Below are positions 12,181-22,494 of a stretch of 64,000 bases of DNA, one piece after another. The number at the start of each line of letters is the position of its first letter. Positions within the stretch are counted from its first letter, which is position 1. The notes beneath the pieces were generated by a model. The model was not told the origin of the DNA and did not search any database. It was given only the letters and a program-made list of their open reading frames with translations. Location: the NCBI RefSeq assembly GCF_023159225.1, contig NC_063162.1, positions 87,635,438 to 87,699,437 of the forward strand, in the 5' to 3' direction. Position numbers and translations under genes: made by a program. This DNA comes from Perognathus longimembris pacificus (lineage: Eukaryota > Chordata > Mammalia > Rodentia > Heteromyidae).

Positions 12181-12488
12181 TAACCTAGAAGACCTCCCAG
12201 GGGAATATGGGGGGAGGAGCAAATTGAAGTACCCTAGTGAACAATACAAAGACTCTCACTCTTATGGAGGGAAAATATGATCAATATAATAAAGGAGCAA
12301 ATTTAGAAGAGTGGGAGAAATAAAGCAGGGTGAGGTGGGATAGAAGTAAGGGATGAAATATTAAGTAGTGTGGCCAGGACAACCTTTGCTGAGAAGGTAA
12401 CTTCTGGGGACAGCAAAGGAGGACCTGGGAGATAGAGATAGTAATAAGAGATTACATTCTAGACATGCTTTGAAAAAAACATCAAAAT

Positions 12489-12600
12489 GTGGGACACTTG
12501 TGGCTCACCATACGTGTAATCCTATCTACTCAGGTGATCTGGAGGGTCTAGGTTCAAAGCCAGTCCAGGCAAAAAAAGTCCAGAAGATTCTATCTTCAAA
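12489..12600 (+). mobile_element. 3'-truncated composite SINE (B1-like head)
   Basis: Head from 'gggacacttgtggctcacc' to 'agattctatcttcaaaaaa'. The right unit is missing. First of three SINE units in tandem. Confidence 0.8.
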
Positions 12601-12610
12601 AAAACCCCAG

Positions 12611-12845
12611 CAAAGCAAGGCATTAGTGACTCATGCTTGTAATCCTAGATACTCAGGAAGCTGAGATCTGAGGAACACATTTCAAAGCCAGCTTGGGCAG
12701 AAAAGTCCATGAGACTCTTATTTCCAATTAACCACCAGAAAACTTGAAGTGGCACTGTGGCTCAAAGTGGTAGAGTGTTAGCCTTGTGTGAAAAAGCTCA
12801 GGGTCAGCACCCAGGCCCTGAGTTCAAGGTCCATGACTGACAAAT
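12611..12845 (+). mobile_element. Composite B1-like/Geo SINE
   Basis: Full length: 'gcttgtaatcctagatact', linker 'tttccaattaaccaccaga', right unit 'actgtggctcaaagtggta', end 'ccctgagttcaaggtccat'. Second of the tandem group. Confidence 0.9.
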
Positions 12846-12857
12846 AAAACAGCAAAA

Positions 12858-12945
12858 AGACAGGCTGGAGTCGTTGATCAAGTGGTAGAGTACAAGCTGA
12901 GTAAGCAAGCAAGGCAAGGAAATGACAAGAGCCTGATTTTTAAAA
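12858..12945 (+). mobile_element. tRNA-like SINE remnant
   Basis: 'caggctggagtcgttgatc' followed by 'aagtggtagagtacaagct' and 'gtaagcaagcaaggcaagg' resembles an ID-like or Geo-like unit without a clear B box. Followed by an A run (12943-12951). Confidence 0.45.
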
Positions 12946-13779
12946 AAAAAATCAAAGATTTGCCAATGAGTTGGGAGTGGGATGGAAGACTGAGAAGAGT
13001 CAAACACAACTTGCAGATTTTTTCTTGAACAACTAGAAGGTTAGAATTGCTATTAGCTCAGATGAAGAAGGCTGAATGCAGAACAGATTTATGGCTTGTG
13101 ATACACATACCAGTTTTAGATATGTTGCACTGTTGAATAAGCAATTGAATGCAAATCAAGAGTTCAGTTGACAGATCTGCACAGCAGGTATGAAATTATG
13201 AGTCATGGGTTTTAGATGCTAGTGAAAGCCACGAGACTGTAGGAGATCACTAAGAGAGTGAATATAGGCAGAGAAACAATAGAACCAGGCCCTATAAACT
13301 AATACATTATAGCATTAAGAAGTGAGACAGAAGAGAAAGTCAGATAGAGAGATGGAGGAGAAGTTGCCTGTGAAGTTGAAAGGAAATCAAAATGGAGGTG
13401 ACCTAGAAGCCAAATGATAAAGATGTACTTTAGAGAGGAGGATGGTTGCTCTGTCAAGTAAGACAATGCTAAAAATGAATCATTGGAATTAACAACTTCA
13501 AGGTTCTGATGGCTTGACAAGTCTAGTTTCCATGAACTGGTGGGGGAGGAAACCTTTGAAATGGGTTTAAGAGAGAGAGTGGGAGGACACTAATGGAAGA
13601 TCTTGGTGGGATTTTTATCGTAAAAATAGAATGTATCTAGGAGAGGGGAAAATAACTACATGTTTCTATAATGATGAGGATAATCAAGTAGAGATATAAA
13701 ACTGAACCCTGTGTTAGAAGAGGGACAATTATGACACTGATGTCCTTCAGCATAAAGAGAGGGATTTGCTTAGTATGTT

Positions 13780-14293
13780 TTGAAAAAACATGTCCACCAG
13801 AACTTTGACATTTCAGTCCTCAAAAGGTAAAGCTGATTTTTTTTTCTCCCTGAATATGATCTGGACTTAATCTACTGCTTTGAAGTAATAGAACAGGAGT
13901 CAGAAGGGATGGTACATAGCTTCTGCAGGTAGGTTATACTAAGCATTCTGGTTTCCTCTTGCCATCTCTTGGATCAGTCATTCTGAGGAAACTTGCTGCT
14001 GTGTTTGAGAACACTCAATTAGCCTTCTAGAGAAGCCCCTGTGGTGAGAAGCTAAGGCCTCATCATCAACACCTATGTGTAGGTGCCATGTTGGAAGTAG
14101 ATCCTCTAGAGGGGTTAAGAGTCCAAAGACTGAAGCCTAAGTAGACAAACTTACAGAGACTGAGTCAGAACTATCAGCTAAGTCACTACTCCATTTCCTA
14201 CCTACTGTCACCATGACATAATAAGTATGTGTAGTTTAAACTACTCAATTTTGGGGTGGCTTGTTATGCAACTGAATACAATTAATACAACAA
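13780..14293 (+). mobile_element. MaLR LTR (MLT1-like), sense
   Basis: MLT1-type blocks in order: 'tcttggatcagtcattctg', 'aagctaaggcctcatcatc', 'tgttggaagtagatcctct', and the 3' signature 'attttggggtggcttgtta' followed by 'acaattaatacaac'. Ends near 14293. Confidence 0.75.
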
Positions 14294-14469
14294 ACTTCAT
14301 GGATGGCAGTAGACAGGAAGACAAGCTTTATGAGTCCAAATCCTAGGGTAGGTGAGCAAAGTGAGTGAGGAACTTGTAGAGTTTCTCCTTAAATTGCTTC
14401 AATTTTCTCTGAGAGACAAGAACCAAACAACCTACTTAGAACATGAACAAAAGTCATAGCACCTCCACC

Positions 14470-14595
14470 CAAGATCTGTAAAATTATAGCCACTATATTT
14501 AACATCTGTGTCTGTTCTCACCATCTTTAAAATGGGTATCTTGCTAGTTCATTTACCAAGTTACCGTAAGGTTTAAATGGGCTAATGGAGGCAAA
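14470..14595 (+). mobile_element. MIR fragment
   Basis: 'caccatctttaaaatgggt' with 'ccgtaaggtttaaatgggc' matches the MIR 3' half. Confidence 0.55.
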
Positions 14596-14879
14596 CTAAA
14601 CTAATAGAAAAGATACTATGATGCATAAGTGCTATTTTATTAGCAAAAACAACCCAAAAGCTCCCTCATTTCTTTCCCTCTGGACCAGCACCATTCCCAC
14701 TACCTGGAAACTCGTGAGATATGCAACCACTGAACTTCTTAGTGTGGAGCCCAGCAACCTCTCTTTTAACAAGTCTGTGACCCTTAGAGCTGTTTCAGTC
14801 TGCAAGCGACTGGTTTATCTCATCCTCCTATTTACATCCTTAATAACACTGTAGGTTGATGTTTACTTATTTATTCACA

Positions 14880-15030
14880 TGATTAATGCCTATCTTTCAT
14901 ATCAGAAATAAGCCTTCCACAAGGGCAGATTTCTCCATCATGTTCACCTCTGTATTCTCTTAGCACAGAACCTGGCACAAAATAAGCACTGGGAAGACAG
15001 TAATAAATAGACAAATGAATTGAATGAACT
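14880..15030 (+). mobile_element. L2 3'-end fragment
   Basis: 'ctcttagcacagaacctgg', 'cacaaaataagcactggga' and the terminal 'aaatgaattgaatga' match the L2 3' end. Confidence 0.6.
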
Positions 15031-15173
15031 TGGACAATGTCACATATTTATTAAATAATGGAACTGATAGGTATTGGCTCCAGGGGAGGCTTGCCTCAGC
15101 TGACACATTGAGAATCAATGATGACCTAATTCCCTATCTTTACTCAACAGCCTCAGGTTCCCTGTAGAGCAAT

Positions 15174-15673
15174 NNNNNNNNNNNNNNNNNNNNNNNNNNN
15201 NNNNNNNNNNNNNNNNNNNNNNNNNNNNNNNNNNNNNNNNNNNNNNNNNNNNNNNNNNNNNNNNNNNNNNNNNNNNNNNNNNNNNNNNNNNNNNNNNNNN
15301 NNNNNNNNNNNNNNNNNNNNNNNNNNNNNNNNNNNNNNNNNNNNNNNNNNNNNNNNNNNNNNNNNNNNNNNNNNNNNNNNNNNNNNNNNNNNNNNNNNNN
15401 NNNNNNNNNNNNNNNNNNNNNNNNNNNNNNNNNNNNNNNNNNNNNNNNNNNNNNNNNNNNNNNNNNNNNNNNNNNNNNNNNNNNNNNNNNNNNNNNNNNN
15501 NNNNNNNNNNNNNNNNNNNNNNNNNNNNNNNNNNNNNNNNNNNNNNNNNNNNNNNNNNNNNNNNNNNNNNNNNNNNNNNNNNNNNNNNNNNNNNNNNNNN
15601 NNNNNNNNNNNNNNNNNNNNNNNNNNNNNNNNNNNNNNNNNNNNNNNNNNNNNNNNNNNNNNNNNNNNNNNNN
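15174..15673. other. Assembly gap (500 N)
   Basis: A run of exactly 500 N, so the length is probably a placeholder. Open frames reported across it are artefacts. Confidence 1.
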
Positions 15674-15779
15674 GTAGCAGATGTCCTGGGCCTGTGAAAA
15701 GCCTGACTTCCAAACTGCATTTGAACCATCAATAAGGGCTATGGTAGAAAGAGGAATTCCTGGTGCATGGAAGTGGGTT

Positions 15780-17020
15780 AAAGCTCCTCCTAGGGGATGT
15801 GGCCAAAAGGGAACCCTACTTCATTGTTGGTGGAAATGTAAACTGGTTCAGCCACTCTGGCAAGCAGTATGGAGATTCCTCAGAAGGCTAAACATAGAGC
15901 TCCCCTATGACCCATCAGCCCCACTTTTGGGTATCTATCCAAAAGACCACAAACATAATCACACTAAAGCCATCAGCACAACAATGTTCATCGCAGCACA
16001 ATTTGTCATAGCTAGAATCTGGAACCAACCCAGATGCCCCTCAGTAGATGAGTGGATCAGGAAAATGTGGTACATATACACAATGGAATTTTATGCCTCT
16101 ATCAGAAAGAATGACATAGCCCCATTTGTAAGGAAATGGAAGGACTTGGAAAAAGTTATACTAACTGAAGTGAGCCAGACCCAAAGAAACATGGACTATA
16201 TGGTCTCCCTTATAGGGAATAATTAGCACAGGTTTAAGCAAGTCACAGCAGAGGATCACAGGAGCCCAATAGCTATACTCTTATGAACACATAAGATAAT
16301 GCTAAGTGAAATGAACTCCATGTTATGGAAATGATTGTTATATCACAGTTGTAAATACTTTCAACGTGTCATATGTAACTGTAGCCTGTATTATTATTAT
16401 TATTTTTTTTTTTGGCCAGTCCTGGGCCTTGGACTCAGGGCCTGAGCACTGCCCCTGGCTTCTTCCCGCTCAAGGCTAGCACTCTGCCACTTGAGCCACA
16501 GCGCCGCTTCTGGCCGTTTTCTGTATATGTGGTGCTGGGGAATCGAACCTAGGGCCTCGTGTATCCGAGGCAGGCACTCTTGCCACTAGGCTATATCCCC
16601 AGCCCTGTAGCCTGTATTATTGATGATATTCCTGTATCACCTTCCTGTGGTTGTACCTACACTATATAGTTTCTGTATCTTATCTGAGTATATTGGAAAC
16701 CAGGTATACTGGTATTAGAACCAGGAAATTGGAAGGGAATACCAAAATCGAGAGACACAGGGTAAAAAAAGACAAACAACTTCAAAAGCAATACTTACAA
16801 ACTGTTTGGTGAAAATGAACTGAACAACTGAACAACTCATGGGCGCGGAGGGGAAAGAGAAAGAGGAAGGGGGAGAGGGGAATGAGGGACGAGATAACAA
16901 ACAGTACAAGAAATGTATCCAATGCCTAATGTATGAAACTGTAACCTCTCTGTAATTCAGTTTGATAATAAAAATATATATATATATACATATATATATA
17001 AAATAAAAAAGCTCCTCCTA
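15780..17020 (+). mobile_element. Young 5'-truncated L1 with 13-bp TSD
   Basis: The insertion body is 15793-17007, flanked by perfect TSDs (aaagctcctccta) at 15780-15792 and 17008-17020. It begins inside ORF2. From about 15810 to the stop at 16224-16226 the frame is uninterrupted and gives the L1 ORF2 carboxyl terminus, with landmarks LLHCWWKCKL, PLLGIYPKD, MFIAAQFVIA and MWYIYTMEFY. A 3' UTR follows, with a purine-rich block (16850-16900) and an A/T-rich tail. An IDL-Geo SINE sits inside the UTR. The intact frame and perfect TSD point to recent activity. The N-terminal 40 residues of the open frame from 15681 are flank, not L1. Confidence 0.93.
16379..16621 (-). mobile_element. IDL-Geo SINE nested in L1 3' UTR, 17-bp TSD
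   Basis: The SINE body is 16414-16604 in antisense with its T-rich tail at 16396-16413. Perfect 17-bp TSDs (ctgtagcctgtattatt) lie at 16379-16395 and 16605-16621. CpGs are well preserved. It is therefore younger than the L1 it interrupts. Confidence 0.96.
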
Positions 17021-17433
17021 TTTGATCTATGTTTGCCCTTTCATAATTGTTATTATACTTGCTAATGGGCTGCTTTCTGCTGTGGCGACAGGTCATCATT
17101 TCTCTGTGGCTTTTAGCGGCTATAGCTGACAAAGAGTCATTTTCTGTCCAGGGGACCACTTCCTCTCTCAGTCTGTAGAGATCTCTTTGTTACATTGGGT
17201 TTGGAAGTGAGAGGACTTTGTGCCCTGGTCCTCACTCTCTTTCCTATGATACTTTTCTCTCTTGGCCTTTCTCCTGCTCTTCCCTTTCTTCTCCATGGGA
17301 TTCTCTCCCTTCATATCTTATTGCATCATCCTCAGTAGCTCTCAATGGCTCGCAGGACCTGTCAGTTATCTGCACATACACATTCCTGATACACATTCCT
17401 GATTATCCTGTTCATATCCAAAAGGAATCCCCC
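17021..17433. other. Unassigned sequence
   Basis: Pyrimidine-rich 17220-17330. A near-tandem 'cacattcctgat' pair lies at about 17380-17403. No gene supported. Confidence 0.45.
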
Positions 17434-17657
17434 GGGGCTGGGGATATAGCCTAGTGGCAAGAGTGCCTGCCTCGGATACACGAGGCCCTAGGTTCGATTC
17501 CCCAGCACCACATATACAGAAAACGGCCAGAAGCGGCGCTGTGGCTCAAGTGGCGGAGTGCTAGCCTTGAGCGGGAAGAAGCCAGGGACAGTGCTCAGGC
17601 CCGGAGTCCAAGGCCCAGGACTGGCCAAAAAACAAAAACAAACAAAAGGAATCCCCC
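17420..17657 (+). mobile_element. Young IDL-Geo SINE with 14-bp TSD and intact pol III boxes
   Basis: The body is 17434-17643. Perfect TSDs (aaaaggaatccccc) lie at 17420-17433 and 17644-17657. The A box (tagcctagtgg, 17447-17457) and B box (ggttcgattcc, 17491-17501) both match the tRNA promoter consensus, so internal pol III transcription is plausible. CpGs are well preserved. It ends in an A-rich tail (CAAAAA units). Confidence 0.96.
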
Positions 17658-17731
17658 TCCCACCCTGCCGTGTGTGTGTGTGTGTTCGTTTAATAAGGGC
17701 TCTATCACTTAATTTATGCCTCCAATTCTGA

Positions 17732-17854
17732 CTTTTTGCCAGTTAAGTAAGAGACTCACAGACTTTTCTGGACAGGCTAGCTTAGACCTGCAATCCTCAT
17801 ATCTCAGCCTCTCGAGTAGCTAGGATTACAGGGTTGAGCCACCAGTACCCAGCT
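17732..17854 (-). mobile_element. Composite SINE, head only, antisense
   Basis: Starts in the linker 'tttttgccagttaagtaag' and runs through 'cctctcgagtagctaggat' to 'gagccaccagtacccagct'. The right unit is absent. Confidence 0.85.
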
Positions 17855-18431
17855 TCAGCAGGATTTCTAATTCAGACTGCTAGCCCATCCACCTGGGTGT
17901 CCTAGAGGAGCCTCAGTGCAGCATGCCCAAGACTAAAGGATTTAGTTTTTCTTTCCCCATTTCTCCTCAGTCTTTTGTATCTTCTACAGATAGTGGTGTT
18001 ACCATCCTGTTACTCAAAGCAGTAATCTGGGGGAATGATTTTTTGTTCTTTCCTCTAACTTGTTTTCTACATCCTTCCAGTATATTATTCTTTGATGTTC
18101 TACCCCCTCACTATCTTCACCCCGCCCCTGCTCCTCTCCAGTGCTAATCAAGGCTGTTACATTGTGCCAGGTGTCAGCCCTGTTACAAAGCTTCATCTCA
18201 CCAGGACCACTTTAGTCCCCTAAGGCCTTTGCTTCTAACCTTACATCTCTATACATCCTGCACTCAACTGCACTAGAATTAAATATTTTTAGAATGAAAA
18301 TTAGGCCTTCTTTCCTCCCTGGATTAAAGTGGTTTTAAGATCCCATGCTACAGAGTACAACACAAATGCATTAGCTAGCTATACTAGATCCTTATCACTA
18401 AGCCAACTACCTTGATCTCTGTACTTTGTTT
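17855..18431. other. Unassigned sequence
   Basis: Nothing recognised. Confidence 0.45.
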
Positions 18432-18636
18432 CAAAGCCTGCTATGATGGGTTGAATTGTGCCTTCACCAGCCCTTAGTTTTTGTTAAAACCTAACCTTCA
18501 ATGTAATGGTATCTGGAGATGAAAACCCTTGAGAGGTGAAGTCATAAGGATGGAGCCTTTCTGGAAGGACTAGTAAGGGCCTTTGTTGAAGGGATAGAGG
18601 AAAAATCTCTCTGTATCTCTCTCTCTCTCTCTGTCT

Positions 18637-18673
<37 letters not shown>

Positions 18674-18864
18674 TCCTTCACTCTCTGTACCACACAGGTC
18701 AGAGCAATAAGCTGGCTGTCTATAAGCCAGGAGAGTCCTTACCACGGACTAACTCACACCTAGATCATGAAACTTTCTAGCCTAATAGATTTTGGCAAAT
18801 CTATTTCTGTGTTCAAGCCAGCATGGTCTGCTGTTGGTTTTTTAAAGGCAGCCTGAGGTAACAA
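18432..18864 (+). mobile_element. MaLR LTR (MLT1-like), sense, with internal microsatellite
   Basis: MLT1 blocks in order: 'gctatgatgggttgaattg', 'aaaacctaaccttcaatgt', 'gaggtgaagtcataaggat', 'gtctataagccaggagagt', 'atcatgaaactttctagcc', then a degenerate 3' end 'aaaggcagcctgaggta'. The microsatellite at 18616-18674 expanded within it. Confidence 0.78.
18616..18674 (+). repeat. (TC)n(TG)n compound microsatellite
   Basis: TC units then about 16 TG units, lying inside the MLT1 LTR. Confidence 0.95.
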
Positions 18865-19420
18865 TGCTACTATGTAACTTTCAATCTACCAGCACTATCA
18901 GCTTTTCAAAGACTCTTTGGCCTGCGTACTGATCAAACAGAAATGAACATGCTCTCCTCTAAGTCAGTGACTGTTACCTGCTTAATACTGGTGTTAGTTA
19001 TTAGTAGTAACTCCAAATAAGAGTCACAGAGATGGTGATCATCTCTTGCTCAGTGGTGTGAGGGCTGTAGAGATGGCTGAAGCTCCTCTGGGCAGCAGGT
19101 GAATGTCAGATTTGCTCCACCTGCCTCTGCATCTCAGGCCCCAGGCCAGAGGGAACAGCGGCTCCCTGGGACAGGCTCTTCTTGTGATAGATATCATAGG
19201 GTATCTACAACATGTCTGTCACCTCTCATAGGTCATAGTAAGTCCCATGGCTGTGCCCCACATGGTAAGTTTCGGGGTTTCACCCCTACAGAACATCAGA
19301 TAATTTATACCATTACTCAACATCTGGATAACATTTTTTTATTTTACCAGAATTTTTTTTGTTTGTTTTGTATTGACCTATCTTTCATCCCTAAACTTTA
19401 TTCTCACAGGTTTCAAGATA
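18865..19420. other. Unassigned; possible ancient repeat
   Basis: 'cctctcataggtcatagta' followed by 'agtcccatggctgtgcccc' resembles the 3' part of an old dispersed repeat. I cannot assign a family. Confidence 0.35.
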
Positions 19421-19530
19421 ACACAGTTATTATTATCCCTAATTCATAAATAAGGAGACTCACATTTAGAGAAGGTAAATGTCCTAAGTGATCTCAAAAT
19501 TATATACCTAGCTAATGACAGAGACAGATG
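19421..19530 (-). mobile_element. MIR fragment, antisense
   Basis: 'aattcataaataaggagac', 'tttagagaaggtaaatgtc' and 'acctagctaatgacagaga' follow the antisense MIR order. Confidence 0.65.
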
Positions 19531-19719
19531 CTCCAAATGTCCTCTTAACCAGTTTTTCCTACAGTTGTCAACTTCACTTTACTTTTTCTTTTCTGTTTCT
19601 TAAACATTTGGGTGAAAAATTAGCTTTTAAATTTAGCTCCCAGACAGTCAGTCAGAAATTGGTCAGTGTTCATACTTTGGCAGAGCAACCCATTTGCACG
19701 GCATAAATTGAACTGAAGA

Positions 19720-20140
19720 TAGAACCAGCCATTTGGATGCATTTCTGTTATTGTGCAATCTTACTAATGCATTGGTCTCAGGTTCCAAGTGGAAAAGTTG
19801 TGGTGTCTCACCTAATTGGCAGGCACTTTCCAAGTCCTGTTCAACAATTAAATTCTGCTCATTAGGTTAATGAAAAGCAAATTTGCAATGCCCCTGCTAA
19901 TATAAGACATTCTAGCAGCAATAAATTTGTATCAAATTTATTTATTAGTTCTTGAGTAAGCAGTTGCAAATCTCCAGAAATAGCTCACATGAAATTCACT
20001 TGCTGAGTCTAACATTGAAGACCTGTCTCACTTCTAGTCATCTTCTTTCTGAGAGATATTTAAATGAGGATATTAAATGGCAACAAATGTGATGCATGGT
20101 AGGCTGTATCATATGGGTTTATGGTTTGCCTGAACTTAAG
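19720..20140. promoter_or_regulatory. Candidate conserved noncoding (enhancer-like) block
   Basis: Repeat-free AT-rich DNA without low-complexity runs and dense in homeodomain-type TAAT/ATTA cores. Near 19855-19895, 'ctcattaggttaatgaaa' is followed by 'agcaaatttgcaatgc', an octamer-like pair. No open frame is supported. The enhancer reading is inference from composition only. Confidence 0.3.
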
Positions 20141-20504
20141 GATAAGTCAATGTGTGACACTTTAGCCCACGCATCCAGCTTCTCTGAGCCTCTCATCTCC
20201 GAGTGGTTACTGTACATATTTGGCATTTACATTTGCGAAGTGCCTTGGTCTCAAATGTCACTGTAGACACAGGCACACTTTATGATTGCTGCTTCAAAGG
20301 TGGAGAGACTAAAAAGACAGTGAACAGCAGGGGGCTAATCCAAATGCCCAGTCCCTTGAAGCAGTCACTATGGTCAGTCCTCTGACATTACTGTCCTCAG
20401 AGGTTTGTTTGTTTGCTCCCTCTCCCTTTCCTCCTTTGTTTATCACCCTTTATGCTTTCTAATTACACCCCACAAATACAACTTAAATTACAGGAAGCAG
20501 CATG
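20141..20504. other. Unassigned sequence
   Basis: Nothing recognised. Confidence 0.45.
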
Positions 20505-20660
20505 GAGCATCCTGCTTGAGAGTAGGGGCTCTGGCATCAAACAGCCTGTATGTCGTGCAGTAACGTGACCTTGGATAATTAACTCAAGTTCTCTGAATGT
20601 CATCTATAAAATGAAGTTAACCAGGCATCACATGCAAAATTGTTACAAGGACTTAAATTT
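20505..20660 (+). mobile_element. MIR element
   Basis: 'gggctctggcatcaaacag', 'acgtgaccttggataatta' and 'atgtcatctataaaatgaa' are MIR core landmarks in order. Confidence 0.75.
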
Positions 20661-20669
20661 AATTAGAAT

Positions 20670-20748
20670 ATACTTATGTATATATAAAATATATTCTATA
20701 TCTATTCTATATATTCTATATAGAATATATTCTACATTCTATATCTAC
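20670..20748. repeat. AT-rich repeat with perfect 18-bp palindrome
   Basis: ATATTCTAT-type units. 20711-20728 (atattctatatagaatat) equals its own reverse complement. Confidence 0.9.
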
Positions 20749-21041
20749 TTGTGTTTTTTTCTTATAATAAAGCATTATGAAGCAAGATACAAAGGAAGGT
20801 TTCTCTCTTCAGGACAGAGTATACTCTGTGGGATTTTTATTAAAGGAGAAAATACTGAGGTTTAGAGCAACATGGAGTGTCTTTAGGGGCTAATGACACT
20901 TCAGCCATTAGCAAAGAACACAAGAATTTGGATCAGCCGACTGGACTGGTAAGGTAGGCTTATCTGTGGCAGTTTACATATCTGAAAATTTTTAATCTGA
21001 CTTCCATTAATTCCTTGCTCGTTGTTGAGCTTTTATTAGTA

Positions 21042-21043
<2 letters not shown>

Positions 21044-21088
<45 letters not shown>
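21044..21088 (+). repeat. (GT)n microsatellite
   Basis: About 22 uninterrupted GT units at the 3' end of the antisense SINE that follows. Confidence 0.97.
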
Positions 21089-21273
21089 CATACTGAGGCT
21101 TAAACTCAGATCTTTATACTCTTGATTGGCAGTCTTGCTCAAGGCCATACTGTCAGTCCAGCTTTATGCTCATTCATTGGCGATGGAGTCTTTCTGGCTT
21201 TTCTTCCTCTGACTAGCTTCAACTTTAGATGCTTCAGATTTCAGTAGCATGATAAGCATGAGCTACTGGTTAC
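21089..21273 (-). mobile_element. Composite B1-like/Geo SINE, antisense, diverged
   Basis: 'catactgaggcttaaactc' opens the right unit, 'gctcattcattggcgatgg' is the linker, and the degraded head ends 'aagcatgagctactggtta'. Confidence 0.75.
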
Positions 21274-21352
21274 TTAATTCAGAATAGAATATAGAAGGGA
21301 GATAGGGTGACTTCTTATATAAGATTAGAAATGTAATTTCTCTATCACTCTG

Positions 21353-21412
21353 TCATCCATCCATCCATCATCCATCCATCCATCCATCCATCCATCCATC
21401 CATCCATCCATC
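21353..21412 (+). repeat. (ATCC)n tetranucleotide repeat
   Basis: About 14 CATC/ATCC units with one dropped base near 21370. A tandem microsatellite, not a CRISPR array, as there are no spacers. Confidence 0.97.
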
Positions 21413-21499
21413 TATCCACCTACCTACATCTATTCATTGATTGTCTACCTGTCTGTCTGTGTATCAGCATTTAGATCCCTTATCTACCTTGTATGACGT

Positions 21500-21825
21500 T
21501 AAGCTATCACAAAGCCTCGCTGAAATCATGTGGAGAGATTGTCCCAAGTTGGAGTTTCAGCCCAACAAGTGACAGTTGCTCTAGTCCCAGCTGTCTATTA
21601 TTCCCAGCTCTGGATTCAGTTACATGAGGAGCCTTCTGAGGCTTCTTTTGGTAGCATCCCAGCTACTAATGAAACAGCAACATGTAAGAAACCTTGAGTG
21701 TGAACAGCCTCATTAAGTCCAGTCAATACTGGAAACCTAAGGAATAATCATAAAATGTTGTTTGAGCCACTAAATTTGGGAGTAATTTGTTATTTAGCTG
21801 TAGTAAATGGAACTATGACCAAAGG
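21500..21825 (+). mobile_element. MaLR LTR (MLT1-like), sense
   Basis: The 3' signature is clear: 'gtttgagccactaaatttg', 'ggagtaatttgttatttag', 'aaatggaactatgacc'. The 5' part (from about 21500, 'gaaatcatgtggagagatt') is diverged. Confidence 0.65.
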
Positions 21826-22268
21826 CATTAGAGCATTTGTAAACCAAATAAAATTTACCAATGAAATAACAAAATGACAAAACTAATAACATTCAGTTTG
21901 TATTTATTTTGGCAGGATCCCAATTGATACAGATGTCATTATTAAATTGGATGCTTTGGAACAGACTTTAGGCAGATTGACATGCACATGCTGTGTGGGA
22001 AAGTGACCTCCATTGCACCACTCCATTCAAACCACCAGTCAGTCTGCTGTAACAGGTACATGACGCCCAAACCTCAAACAGTGCTGATATACCATCACTC
22101 CATTCTGTTTCTGCCCCACCTTCTTTCTACATCAGCCAATAGAAAGTCATTAATTGCTCATTAATGGGATCTTGGGCACACACACACACACAAATCCTGA
22201 CACACTCAATACTCAATATAAGAGGTCATCTAGAGATCTCAGACTTGGTAAAACATTAGTTTTTGAGG
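21826..22268. other. Unassigned sequence
   Basis: Contains a short CA run (22178-22193). Nothing else recognised. Confidence 0.45.
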
Positions 22269-22494
22269 TGGGTTCAAGTGGGTTTTGCCTGTAATTCTAG
22301 CTACTCAAGAGGCTGAGATGTGAGGATCACAGTTCAAGACTAGACCAAGCAGGAAAGTCTGTGAGATTCTTATATCAAATTAACTACCAAAAAGCTGGAA
22401 GTGGAGCTGTGGCTTAAGTGGTAAAGCATTAGCATTGAGCACCAAAGATCTGTATAAGTGCCCAGGCCCTCAGTTCAAACCTCAGAACAGGCAT
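22269..22494 (+). mobile_element. Composite B1-like/Geo SINE
   Basis: 'gcctgtaattctagctact', linker 'atcaaattaactaccaaaa', right unit 'gctgtggcttaagtggtaa', end 'cagttcaaacctcagaaca'. Confidence 0.9.

Larger units (their letters stand above)
12250..13720 (-). mobile_element. L2 LINE, antisense, split by SINEs
   Basis: The left part (12250-12460) has 'aataaagcagggtgaggtg' and 'tgctgagaaggtaacttct'. The right part (12950-13720) has 'tggaagactgagaagagtc', 'gccacgagactgtaggaga', 'gtcaagtaagacaatgcta' and 'ctggtgggggaggaaacct'. All are in the order expected of antisense L2. A cluster of SINEs (12489-12945) interrupts it. It is decayed, with no intact frame. Confidence 0.6.

Noticed and set aside
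15115..15732. Open frames of about 190-205 codons spanning the first gap
   Set aside because: Nearly all residues are X from N bases. The flanking residues show no coding signal. The same applies to frames across 33767-34592, 51041-52067 and 54782-55099.
15681..16226. 181-codon frame as a host gene
   Set aside because: The body is the L1 ORF2 carboxyl terminus. The first 40 or so residues are flanking DNA upstream of the TSD.
17434..17520. tRNA-Ala gene
   Set aside because: A and B boxes are present, but the sequence is the left unit of a SINE with flanking TSDs and an attached Geo unit.
21353..21412. CRISPR-like array
   Set aside because: Contiguous 4-bp units without spacers, in mammalian DNA.
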